Position numbers and translations under genes: made by a program. DNA of 64,000 nt, from assembly GCF_946221635.1 (NCBI RefSeq), contig NZ_CAMIHB010000010.1, positions 62,001-126,000 of the forward strand. Reading direction: 5' to 3'. The notes beneath the pieces were generated by a model. That model made no database searches and was not told the DNA's origin. It saw nothing but the letters and a program-made list of their open reading frames with translations. Source of the DNA: an uncultured Rhodoferax sp. Lineage in GTDB: Bacteria > Pseudomonadota > Gammaproteobacteria > Burkholderiales > Burkholderiaceae_C. Positions 24,779 through 32,900 of the stretch are shown piece after piece. Numbering within the stretch: the stretch's first letter is position 1; every line of letters begins with the position of its first letter.

Positions 24779-27112
24779 ATGAACATTCGCCAACGCATCC
24801 TGCTGCTCATTACCCTGAGCTTTGTGGCCCTTCTGTTTACCGGCGGCTTTGCCGTGTTTCAGAACAGCAGTAGCAGCAAGGAGGTGAAGTCTGTCACCGA
24901 GGGCGTGGTCCCCAGCACGCTCAAGTCGGTGGAGCTGATGGGCCAACTCAAGGATGTGCAGATTGCCACGCTGGCCATGGTGAGCGCCCCCAACCGGGAC
25001 GCCGTGCAGCAGGCCCATGAAGAAGTGAAGAAAAAGAAAGCCGACTTGCAACAGGCACTGGCTGACCAGATGGCCGCCGCCGAAACCGACGTCCAGCGCG
25101 GCCTGGTGAAACAGGCGGAAGAGAGCCTGCAGAACTACTTCGGCTCCATCGACGACACCGCCAACTTCATGCTGCAGGGACAAAAGGAACTGGCCGAAGC
25201 CACCATGGCCGCGACGGTGGACCAGTACCTGCGCGAGCAGATCAGCGTGATTGAGACGGTGCAGGTGGAAAAGCGCCGCAGCAAGGACGAGGCGATTGCC
25301 ACCGTGAACGGCAATCTGCGCACCACCACCAGCACGCTGGGCATCGTCACCATCGTGGCCGTTGGGGGACTGGTGGCCATGGGGTTCCTGCTCTACCGCC
25401 AGGTCATTAACCCCATCCGCGACATGGAAGCCAAGATGACGGAGATCGCATCGAGCCAGAACTTCACCCACCGGCTGCCCGTGTCCCGCATGGACGAGAT
25501 CGGTCGCTCGGTGGTGGCGTTCAACGCCATGATCCAGAAGATCCAGGAGAGCAGCGAGGAAGTCCGCCAGAAAACGGCAGACATCCACGCCATGCTGCAC
25601 TACATCCCGCAGGGCATCCTGACGCTGGAGAGCGGCGGCATCATCCACCCCGAGTTTTCCGAGCACCTCAAGACGGTGCTGGAAACCCCTGACCTGGCCG
25701 GGCGCGATGTGATGCACGCGGTGTTCGACGGCACCGGCATGGGCGCCGACGCGCTCAACCAGATGGAGACCGCCATCAGTGCCTGCATCGGCGAAGACAC
25801 CATGAACTTCGAGTTCAACGCCCACCTGCTGCCCCACGACATCCGCAAGACATTTCCCGATGGCCGCACCAAGGTGCTGGATCTGAACTGGTCCCCCATC
25901 ACGGACGAATCCGGCACCACCCTGCGCTTGCTGTTGTGCCTGCGCGATGTGACCGAGCTGCGTGCGCTTGCCCAGGCCGCGGACGCGCAGAAGAAAGAAC
26001 TGGCCATCATTGGAGAAATCCTGGCGGTGCGGCAAGAGAAGTTCCAGGAATTCATGCAGGGCGCGCTGCAGTTTGTGGACGAGAACGAAGCCCTGCTGGC
26101 GCAGGCACACGGGGCGGACGCCGCGGCGCAAGCGCAGGCCATCAGCATCCTGTTTCGCAACATGCACACCATCAAGGGCAATGCCCGCACCCATGGTCTG
26201 CAACACCTGACCGACGTGGTCCACGCCGCCGAAGAAAGCTATGACCGCATCCGCCAGGGGCGGCAAGCCTGGGACACCGCGACCCTGCAACAGGAGCTGG
26301 CGCTGACCCGCAGCACGCTGGAACAATACGCACAGACCAGCGAGGTCACGCTGGGGCGCAAGGGCCCCGGCCGCCGCGGCAGTGTGGACAGCTTCCTGAT
26401 GGTGCCCAAGGAGAAAGTCGAATCGCTGCTCGGCGAGCTGGATGCGCTGAATCTGCACGACAGCCAGGCGCTGGCCCAGGCCGTCCTGAGCACCCGCGAG
26501 GTCTTGCGCCAGCTGGGTACCGAGCCCTTGCCGCACCTGCTCAGCGGGGTGACGGACTCCCTGCCATCGCTGGCCGGAGAGCTGGGCAAGAACTCGCCCC
26601 AACTCGCCTTTGAAGACAACGGCGTGCGCGTGCGCCACCAGGTGGCCGACACCCTGCGCAATGTCTTCATGCACCTCTACCGCAACGCGATGGACCATGG
26701 CCTGGAGACCCCGGCCGAGCGCCGAAAGGCAGGCAAACCGGAGACCGGCACCATCACCTTGCGTGCCAGCCTGGATGCCGAGCAACTGGCGCTGCGCCTG
26801 CGGGACGACGGGCGCGGCCTGGCACTGCAACGCATACGCTCCAAAGCCATCGAGCAGGGCCTGATCGCCGAGAACACCACCCTGCCCGCGCAGGACATTG
26901 CCCAGCTGATCTTCGCCTCCGGCTTCTCCACCGCCAGTGCGGTAACCGATATCTCGGGCCGAGGCGTCGGCATGGATGCCGTCAAGGGCTTTGTCCAGTC
27001 CGAAGGCGGCAGCATTGCGCTGCATTTGATGGAGACAGATCCCCAGGCAACACATTGCGCGTTTGAAACCGTGATTACCCTGCCCGCCCGCTTTGCACTG
27101 CAGGCGGCCTGA
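24779..27112 (+). CDS. Membrane CheA-like histidine kinase with HAMP and Hpt domains
   Basis: This 777-residue protein combines receptor and CheA parts. TM1 is at about 7-27, a periplasmic four-helix-bundle sensor at 30-185, TM2 at 186-206 and HAMP at 207-265. A PAS-like segment follows (270-395), then a short coiled coil. An Hpt domain has phosphorylatable His463 in NMHTIKGNARTHGL. A CheA-type ATPase domain has N-box MHLYRNAMDHGLE (Asn636) and the G boxes DDGRGLAL and SGRGVGMDAV. It ends just after the ATPase domain, so there is no CheW-like P5 domain and no clear P2 domain. It is the first gene of a four-gene operon. It would phosphorylate the CheY at 28418. The stimulus is unknown. Confidence 0.85.
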   Translation: MNIRQRILLLITLSFVALLFTGGFAVFQNSSSSKEVKSVTEGVVPSTLKSVELMGQLKDVQIATLAMVSAPNRDAVQQAHEEVKKKKADLQQALADQMAAAETDVQRGLVKQAEESLQNYFGSIDDTANFMLQGQKELAEATMAATVDQYLREQISVIETVQVEKRRSKDEAIATVNGNLRTTTSTLGIVTIVAVGGLVAMGFLLYRQVINPIRDMEAKMTEIASSQNFTHRLPVSRMDEIGRSVVAFNAMIQKIQESSEEVRQKTADIHAMLHYIPQGILTLESGGIIHPEFSEHLKTVLETPDLAGRDVMHAVFDGTGMGADALNQMETAISACIGEDTMNFEFNAHLLPHDIRKTFPDGRTKVLDLNWSPITDESGTTLRLLLCLRDVTELRALAQAADAQKKELAIIGEILAVRQEKFQEFMQGALQFVDENEALLAQAHGADAAAQAQAISILFRNMHTIKGNARTHGLQHLTDVVHAAEESYDRIRQGRQAWDTATLQQELALTRSTLEQYAQTSEVTLGRKGPGRRGSVDSFLMVPKEKVESLLGELDALNLHDSQALAQAVLSTREVLRQLGTEPLPHLLSGVTDSLPSLAGELGKNSPQLAFEDNGVRVRHQVADTLRNVFMHLYRNAMDHGLETPAERRKAGKPETGTITLRASLDAEQLALRLRDDGRGLALQRIRSKAIEQGLIAENTTLPAQDIAQLIFASGFSTASAVTDISGRGVGMDAVKGFVQSEGGSIALHLMETDPQATHCAFETVITLPARFALQAA

Positions 27113-27123
27113 GGCATATCGCC

Positions 27124-27855
27124 ATGATGGAACTATTGACAGCTTTTTTCGCGGGCCTGGCCCTGGGTGGCGGGGTAATGGCCTGGCGCAAGCAGCGCGT
27201 GCAGCGGGCGCTGGACGCATCGGTGCCGGCCACCCAGGCCCACGCACAGGCCCTGGCCTTGCAAAACGCGGCTGAATCTCTGCAAGCACAGCTCGACGCC
27301 ATGCACCAGGATCTGGAGCACGCCCGCGAGCAATGGCGCAGTGAACGAAGCGCGCTGGAACAGCAGCACCAGGACGCCGTGCAACAGGTCATGTACCAGG
27401 CCAACACCATGCAACGCGATGCCAACGAGCACAGCACCCGGCTGGCCCAGTCACTGGCGGAGCTGCTGGGCGTGAGCAAGACCTTTGAGCGCTGGCATGC
27501 GGACATGAACATCCTGCTCACCCACAACCAGGGCATGCATTCCAAGAACGATGACTTCGCACGCATCGTGCAGCAAATGATCATCGTGACGCTCAATGCC
27601 TCCATCGAGGCTGCGCGGGCCGGGGAAATGGGGCGAGGCTTTGCCGTGGTGGCAGAAGAAATGCGCGGACTGGCTGGCCGCGCCGAAGCCCTGTCCAAGG
27701 AGTACCGCCGCAGCCTCTACGAAAACGACCTGATCACCACGGCCACCTTCCAGGACATGCAAGCAGGCGGCAAGATGATCATTGGTGCCGTCACCGGGCT
27801 GGACCTGATGAACCGCAAGACGCTCACCGCGCTGGAATTCGGGGCCGCGGCATGA
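27124..27855 (+). CDS. One-TM mini methyl-accepting-type signalling protein
   Basis: This 243-residue protein has one N-terminal membrane segment (about residues 4-20), a long coiled coil (35-150) and an MCP hairpin tip (IIVTLNASIEAARAGEMGRG, then FAVVAEEMRGLA, about 153-184) with a short return helix. It has no periplasmic sensor and no HAMP domain. The tip differs slightly from standard receptors but keeps the EAARAGE core that contacts CheA and CheW. It sits 11 bases after the CheA-like gene and overlaps the CheX-like gene by ATGA. I infer that it modulates or clusters the kinase from the cytoplasmic face. Confidence 0.82.
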   Translation: MMELLTAFFAGLALGGGVMAWRKQRVQRALDASVPATQAHAQALALQNAAESLQAQLDAMHQDLEHAREQWRSERSALEQQHQDAVQQVMYQANTMQRDANEHSTRLAQSLAELLGVSKTFERWHADMNILLTHNQGMHSKNDDFARIVQQMIIVTLNASIEAARAGEMGRGFAVVAEEMRGLAGRAEALSKEYRRSLYENDLITTATFQDMQAGGKMIIGAVTGLDLMNRKTLTALEFGAAA

Positions 27856-28406
27856 TTAGTGAACGTGCCAAGACATCGCTGAACGCGCTGGTGATGCAAG
27901 GCATTCGCAGCGCCCTGGTGGGGCCGGCCGACGACGTTGCCAGCCTGGAACCTGTGGCACAGCTCGCCCCGGTCAGCGAGGAAGAGGTTGTAATGCTCTC
28001 CCTAGCGTCCTACCAGTTCCGGCTGCTCATCCTGATCTACTTCAGCCGGAACGAAGCCACCCGCAGGCACTACGCCCGCCTGACCAGGGCCGAAAGCGGT
28101 ACCCTGGAAGACCAGGCATTCGCCGATGCCATCGCCGAGAGCGGCAATATGTGCTGTGGCACTTTCAACCGGGGCCTGGGCCAAGCCTTCCCCTACGTCG
28201 GCATGTCCACGCCGAACTTCATTGACAGCCGCTGCGCAGAACACCTCTCCCTGCTGCATTACGGGCATCTGCAGCACTTCGCACTCCAGCTCGCCTCGGG
28301 CATGCGCTTTCGCGCGACCCTGTGCGTCACGGAGTACCAGGACCTCGACTTTGCATTGGATCCACCCGAAGCGATTGAGAGCACGGGTGAACTGGAATTT
28401 TTCTGA
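27852..28406 (+). CDS. CheX/CheC-like CheY-phosphate phosphatase (predicted)
   Basis: This 184-residue protein is not an obvious family member overall. It contains the pattern D-x3-E-x2-N at Asp92, Glu96, Asn99 (FADAIAESGNMCCG), with Pro121 at about the spacing seen in CheX/CheC phosphatases. In those proteins the Glu and Asn remove phosphate from CheY. It has no signal peptide or membrane segment. Its position directly before a CheY gene supports the call. An alternative is an uncharacterised scaffold of the same fold. Confidence 0.65.
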   Translation: MISERAKTSLNALVMQGIRSALVGPADDVASLEPVAQLAPVSEEEVVMLSLASYQFRLLILIYFSRNEATRRHYARLTRAESGTLEDQAFADAIAESGNMCCGTFNRGLGQAFPYVGMSTPNFIDSRCAEHLSLLHYGHLQHFALQLASGMRFRATLCVTEYQDLDFALDPPEAIESTGELEFF

Positions 28407-28417
28407 AAGGACAACAC

Positions 28418-28786
28418 ATGGCACAAATTCTTGTGGTCGATGACTCCAGCACCGTTCGCAACGAAGTCGGTGAGTTTCTGCAAAAAAATGGACTGGACGT
28501 GGCCTATGCCGTGGACGGCCGTGACGGCCTGACCAAACTCAAGGCCGACCCGGCCATCAAGCTGGTGGTGTGTGACGTCAACATGCCCAATATGGACGGC
28601 CTGACCATGTCGGAGAAAGTGCGCAGCGAACTCGGCAACAGCGCCGTCAACATCGTCATGCTGACCACCGAAAACTCGCCGGCCATGAAGGAGCGTGGCA
28701 AGGCCGCGGGCATCAAGGGCTGGATTGTCAAACCCTTCAACGGTTTGGCAGTGCTGGCCTCGTTCAAGAAACTCGTCGGCGTGTAA
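28418..28786 (+). CDS. CheY-like single-domain response regulator
   Basis: This 122-residue receiver domain has all expected residues: Asp8 and Asp9 (VVDDS), phosphoacceptor Asp53 (VCDVNMP), Thr83 (MLTTE) and Lys105 (VKPF). It has no output domain, so it signals by protein contact. It begins 11 bases after the CheX-like gene behind GAAAGGA and ends the operon. Whether it acts on the flagellar motor or another target cannot be read here. Confidence 0.93.
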   Translation: MAQILVVDDSSTVRNEVGEFLQKNGLDVAYAVDGRDGLTKLKADPAIKLVVCDVNMPNMDGLTMSEKVRSELGNSAVNIVMLTTENSPAMKERGKAAGIKGWIVKPFNGLAVLASFKKLVGV

Positions 28787-28817
28787 GCGCGGGGCCGCTC
28801 AGCCTCCAACGCCTGGT

Positions 28818-28846
28818 GCCTGCCCCGTCATGCGGAGGGGGCAGGC
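28818..28846. terminator. Hairpin between convergent cheY and peroxiredoxin genes
   Basis: GCCTGCCCC (28818-28826) pairs with GGGGCAGGC (28838-28846) across an 11-base loop. There is no T-tract, so a role in termination for the two converging genes is only suggested. Confidence 0.4.
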
Positions 28847-28866
28847 TGGAGATCACATCCGCTCGC

Positions 28867-29520
28867 TTACTTGGGCGCCGCCGTGGTGCGCAGGTAGGGC
28901 AGCTTGACGTCGATGCTGCCGAACTTCTCGCGGGCCTGGTCGTCATTGAGCGACAGGGCGACGATCACGTCCTGGCCGACCGCCCAGTTGGCGGGCGTGG
29001 CCAGGGGCACGTTGAAGGTCAGTTGCAAGGCGTCCAGCGCGCGCAGCACTTCGGCGAAGTTGCGGCCCACCGACATGGGGTAGGTCATGGACAGCTTGAG
29101 CTTCTTGTCCGGTCCGATGATGAAAACCGAGCGCACGGTGGCCGTGTCGTTCGCGGTACGGCCATCGGGCAGGTAGGCTTCGGCGGGCAGCATGTCGAAG
29201 AGCTTGGAAACACCCAGGCCTTCATCGGCAATGATGGGGAAGCCGGCTTTGGCCTTGGAGAAGCTTTCGATATCACCCTTCCACTTCTTGTGTGCCTCGA
29301 CGCCGTCCACGGACACACCGATCACCTTGGTGTTGCGCTTGGCCCATTCGTCGGCCAGTTGGGCCACCGCACCGAATTCGGTGGTGCACACCGGCGTGAA
29401 GTCCTTGGGATGGGAGAACAGGATTGCCCAACCCGTGCCGATCCAGTCGTGGAAGCTGATGGGGCCCTGGTCGGTATCGGCGTTGAAATTGGGAACGAGA
29501 TCGTTGATGCGCAGTGCCAT
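28867..29520 (-). CDS. 1-Cys peroxiredoxin (Prx6 type)
   Basis: This 217-residue AhpC/TSA-fold peroxidase has the peroxidatic Cys45 in DFTPVCTTEFG. The downstream pattern ADEWAKRNTKVIGVSVDGVEAH and the long C-terminal extension are typical of the 1-Cys (Prx6) group. It reduces hydrogen peroxide and organic hydroperoxides. The start at 29520 is preceded by CTCCGGAGGAAAC on the coding strand. It stands alone. Confidence 0.93.
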   Translation of the reverse strand: MALRINDLVPNFNADTDQGPISFHDWIGTGWAILFSHPKDFTPVCTTEFGAVAQLADEWAKRNTKVIGVSVDGVEAHKKWKGDIESFSKAKAGFPIIADEGLGVSKLFDMLPAEAYLPDGRTANDTATVRSVFIIGPDKKLKLSMTYPMSVGRNFAEVLRALDALQLTFNVPLATPANWAVGQDVIVALSLNDDQAREKFGSIDVKLPYLRTTAAPK

Positions 29521-29633
29521 GGTGTTTCCTCCGGAGGTGGTTAAGCGACGGAGCAGTTTGCCAGAATTTTGTGAATGCGCGGGTTATATGCATATCACGC
29601 AAGGCGCCATCCGACCACCCGCCTCCTGAAATC

Positions 29634-30737
29634 TCAGGCTGCCCCGATGTTCGGGATCAGTCCGCCCACCGGCAGCCCGTTCTTCAACGCGGCGGTGAAG
29701 GCCAGCATGCGGTCGATCGGCAGGCGCGCGCGGTCGATGTAGCGACTGTTCACCTGGATTTCGTTGAGTCCGTGCTCCAGCACACGGGCTACGCCGGCCA
29801 GGCCATTCATGGCCATCCAGGGGCAGTGGGCGCAGCTCTTGCAGGTGGCGCTGTTGCCTGCCGTGGGCGCTTCGATGAAGGTCTTGGTCGGGTTCAGCGT
29901 GCGCAGCTTGTGCAGCATGCCGTTGTCGGTGGCGACGATGAAGGTATCGGCGTCCAGCGTCTGCGCGGCCTTGAGGATGGCGCTGGTGGAGCCTACGGCG
30001 TGGGCCAGGGCCACCACCTCTTTGGGCGACTCGGGGTGCACCAGTACCTTGGCCTTGGGGTGCTGCTGGATGAGTGCTTCCAGCTCAAAGGCCTTGAATT
30101 CGTCGTGCACGATGCAGGCGCCCTCCCAGAACACCATGTCGGCGCCGGTCTCACGCTGGATGTAGCCGCCCAGGTGCTTGTCGGGTGCCCAGAGAATCTT
30201 CTGGCCCTTGTCTTTGAGTGCGCGCACGATGTCCAGCGCGCAGCTGCTGGTCACCAGCCAGTCCGCGCGCGCTTTCACGGCGGCGCTGGTGTTGGCGTAG
30301 ACGACCACGGTGCGGTCCGGGTGCCGGTCGCAGAAGGCGCTGAATTCGTCGACGGGGCAGCCGAGGTCCAGCGAGCAGGTCGCATCCAGATCGGGCATCA
30401 GCACCGTCTTGTGCGGCGAGAGGATCTTGCTGGTCTCGCCCATGAACTTCACGCCAGAGACCACCAGGGTCTGCGCGCTGTGGTCGCGGCCGAAGCGCGC
30501 CATCTCCAGCGAGTCACTGACCAGACCGCCGGTTTCCTCGGCCAGGTCCTGCAGGTCCGGGTGCACGTAGTAGTGCGACACCATGACGGCGTTCTTTTCC
30601 TTCAGCAGGCGCTTGATCTTGTCCTTGAGCGCCTCGCGCTCCGATGGCGTGGGCTCCACAGGTACACGTGCCCAGGCATGCTGGGTCGAGCAGGCGGGCT
30701 GCTCGTATTCGACGTCGATCACATCAGCCGCAGACAT
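29634..30737 (-). CDS. nadA: Quinolinate synthase
   Basis: This 367-residue Fe-S enzyme condenses iminoaspartate with dihydroxyacetone phosphate to quinolinate in NAD synthesis. HYYVHPDLQDLAEETGG, the substrate-binding SGVKFMGETSKIL and three conserved cysteine regions (ATCSLDLGCP, SSCALD, CKSCAHCPW) are visible. The ATG at 30735-30737 overlaps the nadC stop as TGATG. A GTG one codon earlier is possible. nadC and nadA form an operon, and NadB, encoded at 16843, provides the substrate. Confidence 0.97.
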   Translation of the reverse strand: MSAADVIDVEYEQPACSTQHAWARVPVEPTPSEREALKDKIKRLLKEKNAVMVSHYYVHPDLQDLAEETGGLVSDSLEMARFGRDHSAQTLVVSGVKFMGETSKILSPHKTVLMPDLDATCSLDLGCPVDEFSAFCDRHPDRTVVVYANTSAAVKARADWLVTSSCALDIVRALKDKGQKILWAPDKHLGGYIQRETGADMVFWEGACIVHDEFKAFELEALIQQHPKAKVLVHPESPKEVVALAHAVGSTSAILKAAQTLDADTFIVATDNGMLHKLRTLNPTKTFIEAPTAGNSATCKSCAHCPWMAMNGLAGVARVLEHGLNEIQVNSRYIDRARLPIDRMLAFTAALKNGLPVGGLIPNIGAA

Positions 30738-31606
30738 CACAGTTCCTCAAAACGCATGGAGAAATCGGTGGCCTTCACATCCTTGGTGAGGGCACCGATG
30801 GAGATGCGGTCCACACCGGTGGCCGCAATGGCCCGCACCGTGTCCATGTTCACGCCCCCGGAAACCTCCAGAATCGCGCGGCCGGCGTTGATGGCCACGG
30901 CCTGTACCAACTGAGCCATGCTCATGTTGTCCAGCAGAACCATCTTGGCGCCGCAGTCCAGCGCCTCGCGCAGCTGGTCCAGCGTTTCCACCTCCACCTC
31001 GATGAACTTGGCGCTGGCCGCCAGTTGGCCGGCGCGCTGCAATGCGGCCGTCACGCCACCCGCAGCCGCGATATGGTTTTCCTTGATCAGCACGGCGTCG
31101 AACAGGCCAATGCGGTGGTTGGTGCCGCCGCCCTGGTGCACCGCGTACTTCTGCGCCATGCGCAGGCCGGGCAGGGTCTTGCGCGTGTCCACAATGGCGG
31201 CGCGGTTGCCGGGCACGGACTCGACGGCGCTGACAAAGCTGGCCGTCTTGGTCGCCACGGCGCTGAGCAATTGCAGGAAATTCAGGGCGGTGCGCTCGGC
31301 CGTGAGCAGTGCCTGGGCGTTGCCCTCGATTTCCACCACCACCTGGTCCGCGTGGCAGCGCTGGCCTTCGCGCACATGCCAGATCACGGCTGCCGACGGG
31401 TCCAACGCCAGCACGGCCGCAGTCGCCCAGGGCTCGCCGCACAGGACGGCAGCTTCGCGCGCCAGCACGCGGGCGCGGGCACGCCGGGTCGGGTCAATCA
31501 GGGAAGCGGTCAGGTCACCTGCCCCCACGTCCTCGGTCAGGGCCCGGGCCACATCGGCCTGGGCCAGGGCGGCGATCTGGGCGGCGGAATAGTCAGAATT
31601 GCGCAT
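30737..31606 (-). CDS. nadC: Nicotinate-nucleotide pyrophosphorylase (carboxylating)
   Basis: This 289-residue quinolinate phosphoribosyltransferase turns quinolinate and PRPP into nicotinate mononucleotide. Typical segments are EDVGAGDLTASLIDP, TRKTLPGLRMAQKYAV, GGGTNHRIGLFDAVLIKENH and EVEVETLDQLREAL. It is the first gene of the nadC-nadA operon. Confidence 0.97.
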   Translation of the reverse strand: MRNSDYSAAQIAALAQADVARALTEDVGAGDLTASLIDPTRRARARVLAREAAVLCGEPWATAAVLALDPSAAVIWHVREGQRCHADQVVVEIEGNAQALLTAERTALNFLQLLSAVATKTASFVSAVESVPGNRAAIVDTRKTLPGLRMAQKYAVHQGGGTNHRIGLFDAVLIKENHIAAAGGVTAALQRAGQLAASAKFIEVEVETLDQLREALDCGAKMVLLDNMSMAQLVQAVAINAGRAILEVSGGVNMDTVRAIAATGVDRISIGALTKDVKATDFSMRFEEL

Positions 31607-31698
31607 AGGGCCGCAAGGATACCGGGTTTGCCGCTGCGCCGCCGTGTCCCGCAGCCGAGGGCACCCCGGCTAAAATGCCCGCCAACAAGGATTCCGCC

Positions 31699-31905
31699 AT
31701 GAACATTTTCCGCCGCCCCGACTACCAATCCGACGCTACCCAGTTCATCGACCAGCTCAAGACGGCCAAGCCCACGCTGGAAGCCGAGCAGCGTCAGGGC
31801 CGCGCCCTGCTGTGGGACAAGAATGTGGACCGCGCCGCAGTCAAGGCCTACGCGCAAGCCCGCGTGGCCCAAAAGCCCTACGTCTACCAGACCAACGCGA
31901 AATAA
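31699..31905 (+). CDS. DUF3460 small protein
   Basis: This 68-residue protein begins MNIFRRPDYQSDATQFIDQL. The sequence and size match DUF3460, a small conserved betaproteobacterial family of unknown function that I associate with the scpA-panBC neighbourhood. AAGGA precedes the ATG at 31699, and TAAAAT about 25 bases upstream is a good -10 box. It is soluble and helical. Confidence 0.85.
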   Translation: MNIFRRPDYQSDATQFIDQLKTAKPTLEAEQRQGRALLWDKNVDRAAVKAYAQARVAQKPYVYQTNAK

Positions 31906-31910
31906 GCGTC

Positions 31911-31968
31911 AAATTGGCCTTCAGCCCGCGTAGATAGTGCGCGAGCAGCTCCTAATTTCATAGCAAAC
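31911..31968 (-). repeat. Interspersed repeat, family A (just upstream of scpA)
   Basis: On the minus strand it reads GGTTTGCTATGAAATTAGGA, then GCTGCTCGCGCACTATCTAC, then GCGGGCTGAAGGCC. It is a full copy. It ends one or two bases before the scpA ATG, so the repeat itself forms the scpA leader and supplies no Shine-Dalgarno sequence. Confidence 0.75.
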
Positions 31969-31969
31969 C

Positions 31970-32818
31970 ATGAGCACCCTCACGGCCGAAGAAGGCAAGG
32001 GTTCGGCTGACCTGCCCCCCATGCCCGAGGTGGTGGACCAGGTGGCATTGGCGCGCCTGTATGGCGAGCCCCTGTTTGCGATGCCGCAGGACCTCTACAT
32101 CCCGCCGGATGCGCTGGAGGTCTTTCTGGAGGCCTTCGAGGGCCCGCTGGACCTGCTGCTCTACCTGATCCGCAAGCAGAACTTCAACATCCTCGATATC
32201 CCGATGTTGAGCGTAACCAAGCAGTACTTGGCTTACGTGGACGAGATTCGCAGCCGCAACCTGGAGCTGGCGGCGGAATACCTGCTGATGGCCGCCATGC
32301 TGATCGAGATCAAGTCGCGCATGCTGCTGCCGCCCAAGAAGACGGCCGAGGGCGAGGAGGCGGAGGACCCGCGCGCCGAACTGGTACGCCGCCTGCTGGA
32401 GTACGAGCAGATGAAGCTGGCCGCGGCCCGCCTCAACGCCATGCCGCAGTACGGGCGCGACTTCCTCAAGGCCAATGCCTACATCGAGCAGAGCCTGCAG
32501 CCGCGCTTCCCCGACGTCTCTCTCGACGAGCTGCAAAGCGCCTGGCGCGACATCATGAAGCGCGCCAAGTTGGTCCAGCACCACAAGATCAGCCGCGAAG
32601 AGCTCTCGGTGCGCGAGCACATGAGCATCGTGCTCAAGCGCCTGCAGGGCCAGCGCTTTGTGGGCTTTGAAGACCTGTTCGACCCCAACCTGGGCGCACC
32701 CGTGCTGGTGGTGACCTTCATCGCCCTGCTGGAGCTGGCGAAAGAAACGCTCATCGAAATCACCCAGGCCGAAGCGTTCGCGCCGATCTACGTGCGCCTG
32801 GCCTATTCCCCAGCCTGA
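31970..32818 (+). CDS. scpA: Segregation and condensation protein A
   Basis: This 282-residue kleisin subunit of the SMC-ScpAB condensin organises and segregates chromosomes. The N-terminal EGPLDLLLYLIRKQNFNILD and TKQYLAYVDEIR regions and a C-terminal winged helix are typical. A roughly 40-residue N-terminal extension precedes the core. scpB is not in the window. The start codon directly follows a family A repeat. Confidence 0.93.
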   Translation: MSTLTAEEGKGSADLPPMPEVVDQVALARLYGEPLFAMPQDLYIPPDALEVFLEAFEGPLDLLLYLIRKQNFNILDIPMLSVTKQYLAYVDEIRSRNLELAAEYLLMAAMLIEIKSRMLLPPKKTAEGEEAEDPRAELVRRLLEYEQMKLAAARLNAMPQYGRDFLKANAYIEQSLQPRFPDVSLDELQSAWRDIMKRAKLVQHHKISREELSVREHMSIVLKRLQGQRFVGFEDLFDPNLGAPVLVVTFIALLELAKETLIEITQAEAFAPIYVRLAYSPA

Positions 32819-32827
32819 CTGGTGTCA

Positions 32828-32860
32828 CTAACCGATACACCCGCTTGCGGTTAGTATCGG
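32828..32860. promoter_or_regulatory. Nested inverted repeats between scpA and panB
   Basis: CTAACCG (32828-32834) is mirrored by CGGTTAG (32848-32854). CCGATAC (32832-32838) is mirrored by GTATCGG (32854-32860). The two dyads overlap. This lies about ten bases after scpA and 40 before panB. It could be an operator for panBC or a weak terminator. No T-tract follows. Confidence 0.4.
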
Positions 32861-32900
32861 CCCCGCATCCCGCCCAACCCTGTTGAAGGAGTCCCAGCCC

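Noticed and set aside
24629..27289. An 886-codon minus-strand frame opposite the CheA-like gene.
   Set aside because: It reads as low-complexity antisense sequence. The plus-strand protein has coherent domains and membrane segments.
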